DNA of 5,984 bases from Alphaproteobacteria bacterium (GTDB taxonomy: Bacteria > Pseudomonadota > Alphaproteobacteria > Sphingomonadales > Sphingomonadaceae), in NCBI GenBank assembly GCA_005882415.1, contig VBAE01000265.1, positions 2,755 to 8,738 of the forward strand. Direction: 5' to 3'. This document shows positions 5,097-5,984 of this stretch, one piece after another. Position numbers and translations under genes: made by a program. The notes under the pieces were generated by a model. It ran no database searches, was not told the DNA's origin, and saw nothing but the letters and a program-made list of their open reading frames with translations. Position 1 is the first letter of the stretch; the number at the start of each line of letters is the position of its first letter.

Positions 5097-5984
5097 TTAG
5101 CCTTTCGATGAGGGTTTGGCGGGATGAACCGGCGCGCCCGGCACGGGTTCCGCGCGGCGCGGCGAAGCGTGGAGGGTGAGCGAGAAATGGTCGAAGGTTG
5201 CCGGGAGCGCGTTCGGGTCGAGCGGACGGTTGGGGCGGAGTTCGGCGCGGCGGAGGAGGGCGGCGAGGGTGAGGCTTCCGAGCAGGAGCACCAGGTCGCG
5301 GCCGGGGCAGAGCCCGGGGCCGCCGCTGAACGGAATGAGGTGCGCGGCGCGGGCGCGTCCGTCGAGCCAAATTTCGGGCGTGAAGCGGTCGGCGAACGGG
5401 AGGCGGTTTGGGTCGCGGTGGAGGTAGGGGAGGTGGATGATCACTCCCGTCCCCGCTTTCATCCGCCCGGTGGGGAAGTCGACGTCCCGACGCGTCTCTC
5501 GGAGGATCAGCGGTGTGGTCGGCCAGAGGCGCACCGACTCCTCGATCGCTGCGCGGAGGTAGGAGGTGGAGGCTTCCGCGCTCGTGCCGAGCAGGGCGAG
5601 GGCGCGGAAGGTGGCGATTCCGGCGCCGTCGAAGGCGAACAGCCATTGCGCCACCTGGTCGGGCGCGGCGGCGTCGGCATAGTCGTAGTGGCTGACGAGG
5701 GCGCCGAGGCTCCCCGCATCCGCCCGCCGGAGCCGCGCCTGGATTGCGGCGAGCACCGCCTCGCGGAGTTGCCGCCACTTCGGCTTCAGGAAAGCCCAGT
5801 TCGCGGCCCCCCGGAGGCGGTCGAGGCCATCGGTGACCTGCTCGTCGCCGGCGGCGGAGGCGCCGAAGACGACGCGGCGGGCGAGGCGGAACCAGGCTTT
5901 GCGGAATTCCGGCCAGGCGAGGGTGCCGGTGGCGGCGAGAGGCGCGATCTCCTCCTCGATGGCATCGGAGAAGGTGCCAGCGAG
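5097..5984 (-). CDS. Cytochrome P450 (N-terminus outside the window)
   Basis: The reading frame stays open from the stop TAA at 5097-5099 to the window edge, giving 295 visible residues of a haem-thiolate monooxygenase. The GTG at 5756 is internal, because upstream codons encode continuous P450-like sequence (for example FRLARRVVFGAS and ANWAFLKPKWRQLREAV). Numbering from the window edge, the I helix FDGAGIATFRAL lies at 118-129, the K-helix ExxR at 149-152 (ESVR, then LWPTTPLILRET), and the haem loop FSGGPGLCPG at 219-228 with the axial cysteine C226 (codon 5307-5309). The I-helix motif reads AGIAT, so the usual acidic residue before the threonine is alanine. The roughly 100-150 missing residues would hold the N-terminal helices. 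No membrane anchor, ferredoxin or reductase gene is visible, so redox partners are elsewhere. Co-transcription with the SDR points to stepwise oxidation of one lipophilic compound; the substrate is not predictable. Confidence 0.93.
   Translation of the reverse strand, partial: LAGTFSDAIEEEIAPLAATGTLAWPEFRKAWFRLARRVVFGASAAGDEQVTDGLDRLRGAANWAFLKPKWRQLREAVLAAIQARLRRADAGSLGALVSHYDYADAAAPDQVAQWLFAFDGAGIATFRALALLGTSAEASTSYLRAAIEESVRLWPTTPLILRETRRDVDFPTGRMKAGTGVIIHLPYLHRDPNRLPFADRFTPEIWLDGRARAAHLIPFSGGPGLCPGRDLVLLLGSLTLAALLRRAELRPNRPLDPNALPATFDHFSLTLHASPRRAEPVPGAPVHPAKPSSKG

Noticed and set aside
4346..5179. 277-codon forward frame opposite the SDR gene
   Set aside because: Antisense shadow. The SDR on the other strand has every classical motif and an operon-type start.
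5754..5756. GTG at 5756 as the start of the P450
   Set aside because: Translating 5757-5984 in the same frame gives 76 more residues without a stop that read as normal P450 sequence, so the gene simply runs off the window.
4777..5778. 333-codon reverse-strand frame overlapping the P450 and SDR genes
   Set aside because: It is out of frame with both genes and reads as Arg/Pro-rich low-complexity protein. The P450 frame carries ExxR and the Cys loop and stays open to the window edge.

Overview
This is a GC-rich window whose codon use and gene content suggest an alphaproteobacterium, most likely a sphingomonad. That placement is inference: it rests on base composition, the type of LytS/LytTR module, the type of cytochrome P450 and the G/C-rich intergenic palindrome, not on any phylogenetic marker. 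No rRNA, tRNA, CRISPR array, transposase or phage gene is visible.

Layout. (1) 1-1243, + strand: the C-terminal end of a LytS-type sensor histidine kinase, a complete LytTR-family response regulator, and a 95-residue probably exported protein. They are joined by stop/start overlaps (ATGA, then TGATG), so they form a tightly coupled signalling operon. (2) 1274-1954, + strand: an unrecognised secreted protein with a signal peptide and an 11-residue tandem repeat. It lies 30 bp downstream and may belong to the same transcript. (3) 1955-2121: a roughly 167-bp imperfect inverted repeat filling the whole space between two convergent genes, stop codon to stop codon. Each arm holds smaller hairpins. 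(4) 2121-3158, - strand: an unrecognised four-helix membrane protein with a large, coiled-coil-rich extracytoplasmic domain. (5) 3312-4298, + strand: glpX, class II fructose-1,6-bisphosphatase, divergent from gene 4. (6) 4313-5984, - strand: a two-gene unit of a cytochrome P450 (N-terminus outside the window) followed 4 bp later by a short-chain dehydrogenase/reductase, converging on glpX.

How the genes work together. The kinase/regulator pair should sense a signal and control transcription through the LytTR DNA-binding domain. The small exported protein is co-translated with the pair and may be an accessory or target. GlpX supplies the irreversible gluconeogenic step and looks like a housekeeping gene. 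The P450 and SDR probably act on one lipophilic substrate in sequence, hydroxylation then alcohol/ketone interconversion, but the substrate cannot be read from the sequence. No convincing new multi-gene defence or mobile system is visible. The most unusual items are the stop-to-stop nested palindrome, the three uncharacterised envelope proteins, and the P450 I-helix that lacks its usual acidic residue.
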